Part shown: in pieces, positions 27,696-38,938 of the stretch
Layout of the letters: every line of letters begins with the position of its first letter
How positions within the stretch are numbered: position 1 is the stretch's first letter
Assembly: GCA_020086605.1 (NCBI GenBank)
Contig: JACBWW010000003.1
Span: 59,580,721-59,644,720, forward strand
Reading direction: 5' to 3'
Source of the DNA: Lanius collurio
Taxonomy: Eukaryota; Chordata; Aves; Passeriformes; Laniidae
DNA length: 64,000 nucleotides
Translations under genes and position numbers: made by a program
The notes under the pieces: generated by a model
The model's input: the letters and a program-made list of their open reading frames with translations, nothing else
What the model was told of the DNA's origin: nothing
Database searches by the model: none

Positions 27696-29549
27696 GCATC
27701 ATTTGCCTGCACTCTTGCTGGCCTGGTTTTGGGAGCCATTCCCATGAGGCAACACCTGGAAGATGGCTCTAAACGCAGCCAGCTGGGTGGGTGTGAGCTG
27801 TGCTAAAGCTCTGTGACTTCTGACACGGACATCACCCACAGTCCTCATCCAGACCCACTAAAGACAGTGGAAAGGTCTCCTGGTGGCTTCAGCAGCCTCT
27901 GTGTCATGTCCTAAAGTGAATTCAGGCCAGCGTGGGATCAGGCCAGCCTCACTGCCTAAGCAGCTTTAGGCTGATGTCAGCGGAGTGGTTGGTGTGAATT
28001 CTCAGCAGCAGGGCTGGTGTTGAGGGATGAGAGCTTCCTCAAAACCAGGATGGATGTTGGACATCAGGTCCAGGAATTTATAACTGAGCAAGACGAGTCC
28101 AGTCAGGGTAAGTTTTGGAATACTGGCCTGGATAATGGTTAGTGACTGACCTCCAGAATAAATTATTGTAGGTGAAGTCTGTTAACCCCATGCTTAAAGC
28201 AGCCTTGCTGTGCTCTCCCTCCACAGATGAGGGTTCTTTCAAAATTGAATGGGACTTCAAAAGTTGTTAATTTTTTCCAAGGAAAATTTTCACTTTGTTC
28301 CTGAGCTTATTGCTATGTTGTAAAAACAGGTGCTTTTTACCCTTTTCTCTGACCTTCAAAATTATTCCACCACTCCTGAAAATTTGGAAGGGGTAAAAAA
28401 GATCGGGACAATGTGTTTAAAAGGTTAAAACTCAGGCCCCAAGGATAAGCAGACTTTTGTTGTGCAAATACATATATATTTCTATACATCTCACTCTATA
28501 AAAATAAGATTTAAGACAATTTTGAAAATTATCTAGTCATTAATTCCATTTCTTGATTATTCTTGGTAGCACAGTAGATATATTAAATATTTACATAGCC
28601 TGAGTATCTTGGGGACAGGATCATTTTTGTTCTGAGTTTGACATATCGTGATACTGAGGATAAACACTACATTATGAAGATATTGAACACTTTTGCTGCA
28701 GCAACAAGGACTCACCATGTCACTGTCATTTTAGTGACAACCTGTGACCCTGCTGCATGCCATTAAGTGACAGGAATTTTAGGAACCTGTTGAGGTACAG
28801 GAAAACATTTGACTGACAGACAAGTTTTGTCAGGCATTCTTTTTAATGGTTGCTGAGCAGATCAAAACTATCTGGTCAAGGCCCAGATCTTCCAGTGCTA
28901 AGCTCCAGGCAGAGGTTTGAAAAAAGACAAGCTGAAAGAGATAGATGGAAAGGATACCAGGTATGGCATTTCTATAAATGACATGTGGCATTTCCATAAA
29001 TCCAGATCCAGAAAGTTAAATTCAAGGAGATGATAAAAATTGAATTTTTTAAAATCTTTTTTTATTTCTTCTGGTATTAATGGAAAAAAATCGTGCTGCC
29101 TGGTGTAAACTGATGTAGCTTTGACCTCTGGGAAGAGATGGTCTACATGCATGAAAATGTGGCCAAGTATTACTGTGTGTATGACTGCACAGGAGAGGAG
29201 GGTCTGAAGGGCACCATTATCAAAGGAAGTGAATACTTGAAACACAAAGAACTAAAGTTGTTCTGTACCAGTCATGAGGCCAACATTTGTTGCTGTAAGC
29301 ACAGTAATCTGTCTGTCCTTCCTGCAAAATACAGCCTCTCCCAAAAAAAACCTGGATGACAGAGATTCTTTGCTGATGGGTTTAAAGGAATTTTTCTTTT
29401 GTTCAAAACCCTGCAGTGTCAGCTCGTTCACTAGAGCCATTCCCCTCCTGGAGCAGCCCACTGCCATAACCCCATAACCCCAGCTGTGCAAATCAACAGA
29501 AAAACACTTTTCACCAGAACTTCCTAGAAATATCTGCTTAAAAGGGGTT
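27696..29549. other. Non-coding stretch, nothing recognised
   Basis: No gene or mobile element recognised. It contains a 22-bp imperfect tandem pair built on tggcatttctataaat (28964-29001). Confidence 0.5.
28964..29001. repeat. Short tandem duplication, 22-bp unit
   Basis: tggcatttctataaat at 28964-28979 recurs as tggcatttccataaat at 28986-29001 with one mismatch. Confidence 0.8.
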
Positions 29550-29800
29550 TGTGAAGGTGTCTAACCCAAGAGGGAATCCCCAGTGCTGTGTGAGACCATC
29601 CATGCCTTTGTCTAGCCATGCCCTGATGTCCTCCAGGGACAGAGGTCTCATTTCTTCTCCTGGCTGACCTGTTTCCTTGTCACCCTCCTGGTGAGAAGGG
29701 CATCTTGCTCAATGTCTAGCCTGAACCTCATAAGCTGCAGTGTGTGACCACTGCTGCTTCTTCTGCAATTTCATATGACAGAAATGAACTTGTCTCAGCC
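29550..29800 (-). mobile_element. Possible old CR1 LINE fragment
   Basis: The order gatgtcctccagggacagag, ctgacctgtttccttgtcac, tcaatgtctagcctgaacct mimics the antisense CR1 3' region (cf. tccagggatgg, cagcctgttcc, taatatctaatctaaac), but divergence is high. Confidence 0.4.
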
Positions 29801-31769
29801 ATCTTCACCTCTCCTTGACAGAAGGGCAAGGACATCAAAGCCAGACAGTATTTCTTGGCCTTTTTATACACTTGCTCATAGTGTAGAAAAGAAGGTTCAG
29901 GGTACACATTCAGGCTAGGGACTAATTAGGACCTGAGATCATCAATGTTATTTAGTCCATAGTTTGTTTCCTGGCACTGTTTTAGCTCATAGGTATTCAT
30001 CTCCCCACGGACTGTGCCCAGGCTTAGCCTGGGACACAGCATCAGCCAAGAACTTCTCCCAAGGACAGTAGAGATGAAGCCATCCAGTATTTTTAAGACA
30101 CTGAGGTTTAGCTGCACAGTCATGCTCCATGGCCTTGGTCACAAGAATGGGATATGACCTGTCTTATTATATCCTGCTGTTATGTTTATATTGCTACATA
30201 CATAAACATGTCCCAGAACATGCCTATCCAGTGCCAGCTGCCAGATCACTCTTTGCACTGTCCAGCATTCCCTTCCTGCCACCTCTGGGGACACAATGTA
30301 AACATTCAGCTTCGTGTCATAGGAATCCCATTCTGATGGTGCTGCTGCAGTACACTGAAACTATATCATAGACTTTTACCTAAAAAAAATATAAGTTTAA
30401 GTAATAATTTTATTTTCGGTCACAGGGACAGTACCTTGGGGCTACAAGAGGTGCAGGGCTAGGGGCTAATCAGAGCAGATATGGTCAGTCAGCTGGAGAG
30501 AGCTCATCTTCAGCACTGTGGGTGAGAGAACTCCAGAAGAAATCTAAGCAGTGCTGATGTAGCCACAGAAATTAATATCTGGCTGTTCCTGGAAGGATGT
30601 CTAGAGCTGGTAGATGAACCTTACTGTGCTTTCCATTATCATGAATAAAGCACTGGGCAAACAGCTCACACACTGTGGCAGCCAGCAGCCACAGACCTTC
30701 TGTTTTCATTGAACCCAGCTAATTATTTTGCAGCATTGATTGTTTTTTACAATATATCTGTGTCCCATTTAACATTTGGGTACTACAGCTGAGAACAAAT
30801 AAATCCAAAACTATACAAGCTGACGTTATTTGGTAGCATAACATGAAAGTCCTTTTAGAAATAACTGAGTTGCCTTTATGATCCACAAAGGACTTTTTTA
30901 TCTGCTATAACAAAAGACTCTTACATCCCAAAATAAAAGATCTGTACAACTACAACATAGGCAGGAGTCTCAAATATTTGTTCCTTGTCAGGAAATTTGG
31001 TTACAGGGGAAGATTTTTTTTTCCAATTATGAGCATTTTTTAAGGGTCAGAACAACAATAACTAAAAAATTCCACACACATATCTGGGAGTGCTGTCCCC
31101 TTTCAAGCAGAAAGGAAAATTGCACAGAAATCAGCACTGATGTGAACCCTTAGGGTGTGAAGACTTGCAGGGCTTCTCCCATCTTGTTCCCCCTCAAGGG
31201 CTGTGGGGTCTTGCATTTATTTATAACCCAGAGGCCAAAATAGATAGATTCAGCAAATAAATCCCAAGCCTTACAGCTGTGAAGGTAGAAGTGTCAATAG
31301 GGAACACACTCTGAGTTTGTGATGTGACACATTGCTGTGAGAGAGCTGAGTGCTCCAGAAGCCAGAGGATAACTCATGGGAACAGGAAAACAGCACGCTC
31401 TAGTGGGGAAATTATTAAAGTCTGTTAGAAAAATCTGTTAGAAAAGAAATCACTGAGTACTGCATGTGAAAACATCTGTTGCTTCCTATCACTATCCAGT
31501 GTTTCTTCTCCCATCACTCTGCATCTCTCATCCCTTGTTGCCCTGGTACCCCTAGGCCCAGGCAGGGGGACAGTCCTTCCAAGGCTGTCCCACCAACTGA
31601 CTCACAGCTCAGGCTGATTTATTTTTCAGAAGCCAGAATTGGGCCCTCTCTCTCTGGCTTGCTGAGTGCACTTGGCACAGGGTACATTTGCCTGTGCCAG
31701 TGTGGCTGGGCCAGTTAGAGGGGTGTGGGAGGACAGTTGGGTCACTGACTGTGATGGCCAAGTGCCCCG
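29801..31769. other. Non-coding stretch, nothing recognised
   Basis: Ordinary AT-leaning sequence with only short chance open frames. Confidence 0.5.
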
Positions 31770-32060
31770 TCAGCACAGTAATTAGCAGGCTCCTTCCCTC
31801 TCCCTTTCTCTGTCATCCAGTGGAAACTCCATCTCCATTAAGAAGGAGAACTCATTACTGGTGAAACAGACGCTAATCAGATATTAGTTGTAACCATTAA
31901 TGAAAAAGCTAATGAGGTGCTGAGATCCCCAGGCTGACTGAAATGAGTTAATCACATCTCACTGCTCAAAGGCCCATTAATCTGCTTGCATGCTGATGTT
32001 TCCCATTCCTTTGCTTATTATAGGAAATAAAAACACTGTTCCAGCTTCATTTGCATGCAT
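31770..32060. promoter_or_regulatory. Candidate enhancer: cluster of TAAT/ATTA cores with an octamer
   Basis: About eleven ATTA/TAAT cores fall in 31779-32020, including TAATTA (31779-31784), CTAATCAG (31873-31880), CATTAATG (31895-31902) and GTTAATCAC (31947-31955). A perfect octamer ATTTGCAT follows at 32049-32056. No repeat or reading frame explains the block. The density suggests homeodomain/POU input, but conservation cannot be tested here. Confidence 0.35.
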
Positions 32061-33099
32061 CTGCTGGATCTCTCTGCTAAGCTGTAAAGCCACATTGCAA
32101 AACCTGCAACTGGTGACAAGCAGTGACGTTCCCTTGGCTTACAGGAAGTCATCACAGAGGGGTGGAATGATACCCACCTTCAAGGAAGGAAGCAAATACC
32201 ATGCCCACAGCTACATCAAAGAGAGATTTCTCATTGATCCTGGCTGTTGGTCTGAAATGTTATTCCAGCCCCTACAAGTAACAAGGACTGAAGAGCCACC
32301 AGTGTCCCAGGTGCATTCCTCCTGAGGCAGCTCAGTAGGTTTTTCAGCTGGTTTCCTGTCACTACTGCTAGTGGTATTAAACTCACCTGATTCAAGTGGG
32401 GTATCTGTGGGATGGATGAGTAATTAGAAGCATCCAGCAACTGAGGTAGTTTGGTGTAAATTTCACCTAGATTTATTTAAGGCATTGTTGGCAATACACG
32501 CTCTCTGACTTCAGGAGAATCCCTGGAATCCAAGGGATTCTTTAAGTATCTAGTTTATTTTAATCTGTTTGGAAGGGAGCTGGTTTTATTCCTAGCACCC
32601 ACATAGTGCTGTGTTTTGGATTGGTGGCTGTGGGAAGTGAATGAGTGGCTGTGTGGGTGCTTGGCTGCTGGCCAGCTTAAAATCCCACCATATGTGCCCT
32701 AAAGCATCACCAGCCTAATTAACTCCTCGCACACCTACTTCCATGGACCAAACAAATGGGTATAATTCTACTTCTCTGCAAAAAGTCTCTGCAAGAAGAC
32801 ACATTTGCTTCATTTTTATGCATCCTGTCTTCATCATTAAATCTATTTATTTCTGTATCCTTACTTACCTATTCCAATCAAATCCTGAAATGATAGAGCC
32901 TGTCAGCTTGCAGAATTTCTCCCTGCAGCCAGCTCTTTGGTGTCCCCAGTGAAGGACCATCAGTCATTGGTCTCTCCCATGACTCTTTCCTGTGACTCCA
33001 TCACAGCAGACAGGAGCTCTCTGCCTCATCAGCCTCTTGCTCACACTTACCCACTCTCTGATATCTGAATCCTTCAACATTTAAAGGAGAAAGAGGAGT
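32061..33099. other. Non-coding stretch, nothing recognised
   Basis: No element or exon recognised between the TAAT-rich block and the CR1 copy at about 33100. Confidence 0.5.
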
Positions 33100-33382
33100 T
33101 AAAATAGTGATGGGACAAGGGGGAACAGTTTTAAATTAAAAGACTATCGATTTAGATTAGTTATTATTAAGAAATTCTTTACTGTGAGGGTGGTGAGGCC
33201 ATAGCACAGGTTGCCCTGAGAAGTTGTGGATGCCCCATCCCTGGAAGCATTCTAGGCCAGGCTGGATGGGGCTCTGAGCAGCCTGGTCTAGTGGAAGGTG
33301 TCCCTGCCAACAGCAGCAGGGTTGGAACTGGACGATCTCCCTTCCAACCCAACCATTCTGTGATTCTATGACTGATTCTGTG
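33100..33382 (+). mobile_element. CR1 LINE fragment (3' end)
   Basis: Sense orientation: gtgatgggacaagggggaac, then aagaaattctttactgtgag, then cttccaacccaaccattctg followed by the terminal tgtgattctatgactgattc. Truncated at its 5' side. The 192-codon minus-strand open frame at 33157-33735 runs partly antisense through it. Confidence 0.9.
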
Positions 33383-35190
33383 AAATAACTCTTTCCACTA
33401 TTTTCTAGTGTATGAAACCCTTCTGGTATTTGCACTGGATGAACACAGACGTGGCTGCAAACTGGACACACTTCAAAGCACAGCTCCAGCATGGCCAGTC
33501 CATTCCCACCCCCACCCCCAGACAAGGTTTGAGCTGGAGGAGCAAAGTGCAGCTCCCCCAGATGGTGGCACCTCTTTGGGTCCAGCTCCAGGAAAGCAAG
33601 GAGTGGAACAAAAAACCCACACGGGGAGAAATGGCCATAAGGGGCTCCTTGATCTAACACGTGATTTGGGGCATCCTTGGAGGAACACCAAGGTGCTGCA
33701 GGATGCAGTGTTTGTGGCACAGGATGCTTCCTCACTCATCTGGTGTCTGGGTGGACAGGGAGGCCAGCTGGTAGTTTCTGTATAACTCTAGAGGGCCTGA
33801 TTACGTGGAAACAGTAACTATTGTGGAAAATGTCCTGTCTTGGTAGGGAGTGTTAATGTCACAGGGGCAGACAAACTCCCACATGGATATATTTATATTC
33901 TGCCAGTCAAAGGTTACCTTAGAAACTACAAACTAAGGAGTAGACCAACAGGGTGAATTTCCTACAGAACATTTAACTGAAAACACAGAGCTTTCCCTCT
34001 GCGTACAAGTACCTGACCATGAAGAACTTTTTACTGTGTGAACCCTATTTTATTTTATATTGCCTGAAGACAATAAATGTAATGAGATTGACTCCTTCAA
34101 ATTCTATAGGAAAGACAAGGGAAAACAGATTTTTAAGGGTGGCAAGGGACTCCTTTGCCTTTTCATTCACTGGATTTAATTGCTATTCTGACTGTGAGCC
34201 ATCAAAGGAACCCATGCCATGAACTGAAGCCATACAGTTCCCCTGTGGGTACTTCCCTTCTTCATTTGATAGTATAAGCAAAGTCCTTTGTCCAAGTCCT
34301 GTGGTTGGTCCATCTGTCTGCATGTTGCTGTTGTTGTTGCTGCATGTCTTACTAGTCTCAAGTGGTTTCCAGATTGTAATTTTATGCAAATTACTTTCCT
34401 GACAAAATCATTTCAGACCTGGAAGCTGCATTGCATTGCACCTCTTGTGAGTGGACACGAAGCAAAATGATTTCCAACAAAGCTGTTCCTTGGTGTTACT
34501 TTTCTGAAGATAAGAGAGGACCAAACACATCTCCTCTGTGACTGGAATAGCTCCTCAGACCTGTGTGCCTCTATTTCCCACTCATTTTCAACAAGTGTGA
34601 TTCTGGCTGGGCTGTATCCATTAATGGTGGTTAATATCTCACTGATGCAGAACATCTAGAGCCTGGGTTGAAAGGCAAAGTGTGAAGCAGTTTCTGAGAA
34701 CTGATCCTCTGAAGCTCACACTGGACACCAGCTCTTACTGTGACCATCTGACCTCTGCCTGTACCTGAACAGGAGCTCCCTGAGCTGACCTCTGACAACT
34801 CCTTGAGCTCCTACCAGTAAGCAATCAGGATGATTGCATTTGAAAGGGCAGCTTGCATCACTGCCAGACCATCTACCCTACTCAGTCCCTTAAACAATGA
34901 AAGGAAAGAGCACATAAGGAAATACCAAGGTACAGTGCCCACATATAAAGCCATGGTGATGCAGATGTGGGTGTGACCTGCTGAAGGGATACCTGAACAA
35001 AGGGATCCATCTCCTGGATGGGGGCTCTTCGAATGGGCAGCTGAGTCATCCATGACTGAAGTGCTTGTGTGATCATAGCAGGCCTTAAAACAGGGACCTG
35101 GTGTGGATCCTCAGATCTCAGCCAGGTCAGGTAAGTTGAATCTTTTCTCAAGTCACTGATTTATGAGTATGCCTTAATTTCCCTTATGCA
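33383..35190. other. Non-coding stretch, nothing recognised
   Basis: No gene or mobile element recognised. Overlapping open frames on both strands near 33.4-33.8 kb reflect GC-richer sequence rather than a known protein. Confidence 0.5.
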
Positions 35191-35221
35191 TCTCCTGATG
35201 GAGCACAGATCCATCAGGAGA
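35191..35221. repeat. Perfect 12-bp inverted repeat (hairpin)
   Basis: TCTCCTGATGGA (35191-35202) and its exact reverse complement (35210-35221) flank a 7-base loop (gcacaga). It lies about 290 bp beyond the proposed ST3GAL1 poly(A) signal in gene direction. Confidence 0.9.
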
Positions 35222-35337
35222 CCACAGGCATATTAAGTTCAATTTCTTTTCTCCAGAGAGGCCTAGAGCTGCCATGTGAGCAGCATGATGCCCATGACCA
35301 CAAGCAGCCTGAAACATGCCAATGTCACTCACGGGAC

Positions 35338-35378
35338 TGCAGAACCATAAGGATTGGAAAAGACCTCTAAGATCATTG
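35338..35378 (-). mobile_element. CR1 LINE 3'-end scrap
   Basis: gcagaaccataaggattgga followed by aaagacctctaagatcattg is the antisense terminal sequence of CR1. Only about 40 bp are recognisable. Confidence 0.6.
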
Positions 35379-35507
35379 CAAGGATAGGTGTGAGGAAGTG
35401 GAATAAGCCTCTTTACACTGTTATGTGACAGAGGAAGTTCTAGGGGCTAATGAAAGTACTGTGGAAAAAAGAAATGTACACAGAAACATTTTGATTACAA
35501 TAAAAAA

Positions 35508-35513
35508 TTTATT
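35508..35513 (-). terminator. ST3GAL1: Candidate poly(A) signal AATAAA
   Basis: On the minus strand AATAAA is followed within 15-40 nt by TGTTTCTGTGTACATTTC and then a T run. This is the expected GU/U-rich downstream element order. An AU-rich stretch (TTTTATTTATTT on the minus strand, 35539-35550) lies just upstream. It is one of several AATAAA hexamers downstream of the stop codon, but the one with the best context. Confidence 0.4.
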
Positions 35514-38500
35514 TTGATTCATATCATACTGAAAAATTAAATAAATAAAATATCAACGAATGATTGTGTGAGACTCCCCTCCATTAGAGAAAAAAAACCA
35601 TAATTGATTGTGTAGTCAAGAGAAAAATGCAAAGAAAATCTGGTCATGGGAGGGAAAAAGTGCTTAAGAGATTTGGCTTTGGTAAAAACCATAAAAAGCA
35701 CTCAAGGAGTGCTTCAGAGATTTTGCAGTGGTGGTAAATGCAGTCCAAGAGTTTGAAACCTTGACAAGTCGTTAAATGTTTTCCTTGGTTCTTTTAAAAC
35801 AAATAAACCCAAAAAGTTTCTAGTAGGGAAACAGTCTTCAACAATGGCAGTGGGAATTAGTTCTTCCCTCAGCATCACTTGTTGGTATTTCCTGATTCTG
35901 AAGGCAATTGAGAGAGCAGCAAAATTGTGGAGGAACTGAGACAAGGATCTAAGTCAGCTGTCTAAAGGGCTCTAGAAAAAGTTTCCCTGGAATAGAAATG
36001 TGATGGCACAGACTATTCCTCATCCTACACCTGGAGAGATCCACTCTCTTCTCTCCTTACACTCTGAAAAATGGACATCGGTGGTTCACAGTTACTGCTT
36101 GCTGTTGGCAACAAAATTAAACGGGAATTGCAGCTTGTTCCATGATGAAGACACTAAATATATCTGCATGTATGAGCCATGAGGTTTTATATGTGCTGTC
36201 AGAGGCAGAATGTTCAGGGGAAAATGGAATTTTTATTAGAACAGCAAAAGGAAACTTTCAGAACAACACAGACTAGAATATAGCTAGCTTCTTTTTCCAC
36301 TGTTTTTGATTTCAAACTGACCCCTGTGATAAAAAAAAAATCATTAAGGGGATAAACTACCATGAGTTTTCTTCCAAGTCTTTCTAAAAATGACTGAAAG
36401 AGCAGTCAATGTTTCTGAATTACTAATATTTGTCCATGAGAAAAAAGAAATTAAGTACTTAAAGCTCCAAAATCCAGCCACACTGTGAAGTTATCACTCG
36501 CATCTTCCAAGTAGTCTTTTGCCTCTTAAACTTGCTTTGTTTGTATTACTTCAGCACCTCACCAGAAGCATATTGATTAACAGCAATTTAAACAAGCAGG
36601 AATGCTTAAAGCAAACGAGCAAACATGGTCCAGGTGGTAATGCTTCATTGTTTTACAAAGCACATGGAGCAGAGGTTAAGCCCATCAAATCTGCTGTGCC
36701 TGTGACATGCAGGTGAATTCTGCTGGCCACCATGCTGGGAAATGGCTTCTTGACACGAGGATCATGAAGAGGTCTCATCATGAGAGAAATCATGATGAGA
36801 TTTGAAAATCCTGCCCTTTCCATATTGCTGAACTGAAGGGTCACACCAGCTGAGGGAGCTCGATTCCCCACACAGACATTTGGCATCCTTGACTCTTTGT
36901 ATGCCACGAGTTCAGTAATACGTGGGTAAAGCAGTTCATGTTGGTGAGCGGTGCTGTGGCCCAAAATTCCAGCTGACCATGACATTGTGCCATGTATTGC
37001 TGCCTTGGAGGGCACCTCACTGGCACCAGCTGGTGCAGAAAGACAAGGGGATAAATCCTGGATGAAGCACATCAGTGCTGAAGGCCTTTCACCGACCTCA
37101 AATACTCATCTGCTTGGCTATTCTGCCACAACTGGTGCATAGAGAGGAGACTTTTGGATGATGTGGCATAAACTCCAACCAATGTGATCAATTAAAAATT
37201 AAATATGCCATTTTTCCTAAGCCTGATCAAAAGTCCCTTGAAGTCTGTGGCAAGAACTCCTCTGGCTTCCTCAAAGCTGAAAGTGGGTCAATAATCCAGG
37301 AGTCCTGTTTTCATGATATCGGGAAAAAATGACCACTGTTTGCCATTGTTCTCTGCCTAACTTGGATTTATATTTTATCTGTCCTTGAGGCTTTAATGTG
37401 TTGATTCCAGCAAAAATCTGTGGATATAAAATCTCCACTGTAACTTCTCTCCTCTCACTGCCTAGAGGTACTGACATCCATGTACTCATTCCTCCAGAGA
37501 TGCACATGATTCTGAAATCTGTCTTATGCTCCAAGGTCAGCTTGTGTAGATTGTGTCCTTGTCAGTGCCGCTACAGAACAAAGATTGTTAGTGTATTACT
37601 AGTTGATATCCCAACCCATGATTTCTTTTCCATTTCAAATAGAGACCTTGTAAAGAGATATCACATTTTAATTTTTTAAAAAATTAAGAAGAAAATTTTC
37701 TTGGGACTTTTGAATATTTTCCCATAAAAAAGGTAAAATCTACCTTTAAAAATTGTCCTGCTTGCATTTGTTCAAATGTAATACAGGAGGTGTTATTATT
37801 GGTTTTGACTACAAAAGCATACCAGACAGAGGCTAAACTTTGGTTAATTTTTTCCCCCTTTTATAAAAAAGATTAATTTAGGGTTTGTCATCTTAAAAAA
37901 AAAAAAAATCACATCTGTTGCACAGTTATAAAAGGCACATATAAATGACTTGAAAAAAGTCCACTTTCCAATCTTAAACTGATTAAATTTAAAAAAAAAA
38001 ATCCAGAGTATTGTCCACCAAAAGAGAACTAAAATTACATATAACCAAACAAGACAGACAAGTGGCTAAAAAGGCCATTTTTTTTCCCTGGAGTTTTCAG
38101 TATTATTTTCTCCATCATTATGGCTGTGTAGGAAGCAATATTAAATAACACATGAGATGATTTCATATTTTCTAGACACTATCAATGCAAAATGAGGCAA
38201 TGGTTGAAATAGTTACTACTCCAGGCAACTTCATCATGTTTTTCCTTAATACAGCATGAAAACAGAAGTAATAGAGAGCAGAGAAGAGACGGTTCAAAAA
38301 GAAGATCAACAGCAGAAGTGAATTCATTTCTTTGAGGTAATCCTTAGTATGATGTTCACAGCTGCCTTAGTGGGTCTTAAATCCCAAAAGTCATTTTCAC
38401 TCTTCTTCAAGGATCTCCTGCCTTGCTCGCAGAGAGAATGGACACACAGACAGCAGTTCCTGTACCCAGGTTTCCCCTAATTGCAACAGGCAGATCTTTC

Positions 38501-38764
38501 ATCAGTTATTCAAGAATCAAGCCATAGAGCCTAAGTAGAGATTAATTTACTCCCACAACTGATTGATAGCTCCCGGCTATCCACAGACAGGAAATCATGT
38601 GCAGTTGGAAGCTGGTCCTTGGCCTCATTCCCTGCAGTGTGAGATGCTCCAAATCCACCGTAGATCCACGCATTCAAACCTGGCTGGTGCCCAGATCATC
38701 TTCACTGAGCTTTGTTCTGCTGCATGCTGGAAATTGCAGCCCCTACTTGTTCCCATGGCCAGGG
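35508..38764 (-). other. ST3GAL1: Probable ST3GAL1 3' UTR
   Basis: This stretch follows the stop codon directly and is AT-rich with several A/T homopolymers (for example near 37900 and 37990). It has no recognisable mobile element until the CR1 scrap at about 35340. ST3GAL1 transcripts in mammals have multi-kilobase 3' UTRs. The end is set at the poly(A) signal candidate at 35508-35513. Shorter isoforms are possible, for instance through the AATAAA-type hexamer read on the minus strand at 36232-36237. No intron signals were sought here, and the boundary is inference. Confidence 0.4.
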
Positions 38765-38938
38765 TCATCTGCCCTTGAAAAATTTTATTTTTTCAATGGA
38801 GGCAAGAGTCAAAGTTATATTGAACTCAAAATCCCCATCATGGACGCCTGTCTTGCGGAAAGCCCCACCTGAAGTGTTGTTCTCCCAGTAATGGTGCCAG
38901 TGTCCTTTGCTGTCTGCTCCAAAGCCGTACACATCCAC
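38765..38938 (-). CDS. ST3GAL1: ST3GAL1 coding exon 6 (motifs III and VS, stop codon)
   Basis: 174 nt encoding residues 286-342 and the TGA at 38767-38765. Acceptor catcctag|gtggatg. The translation runs [20 protein letters not shown], then [20 protein letters not shown], and ends with [11 protein letters not shown]. His301 in motif III and His318 in motif VS match the phosphate-contacting and catalytic-base histidines known for the family. Sequons are at N306 and N325. The C-terminus is at the usual family position. Confidence 0.96.
   Translation of the reverse strand: MDVYGFGADSKGHWHHYWENNTSGGAFRKTGVHDGDFEFNITLTLASIEKIKFFKGR

Noticed and set aside
33157..33735. 192-codon minus-strand open frame
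   Set aside because: Its C-terminal part reads antisense through a CR1 copy and the rest matches no family. Overlapping open frames on both strands indicate chance.
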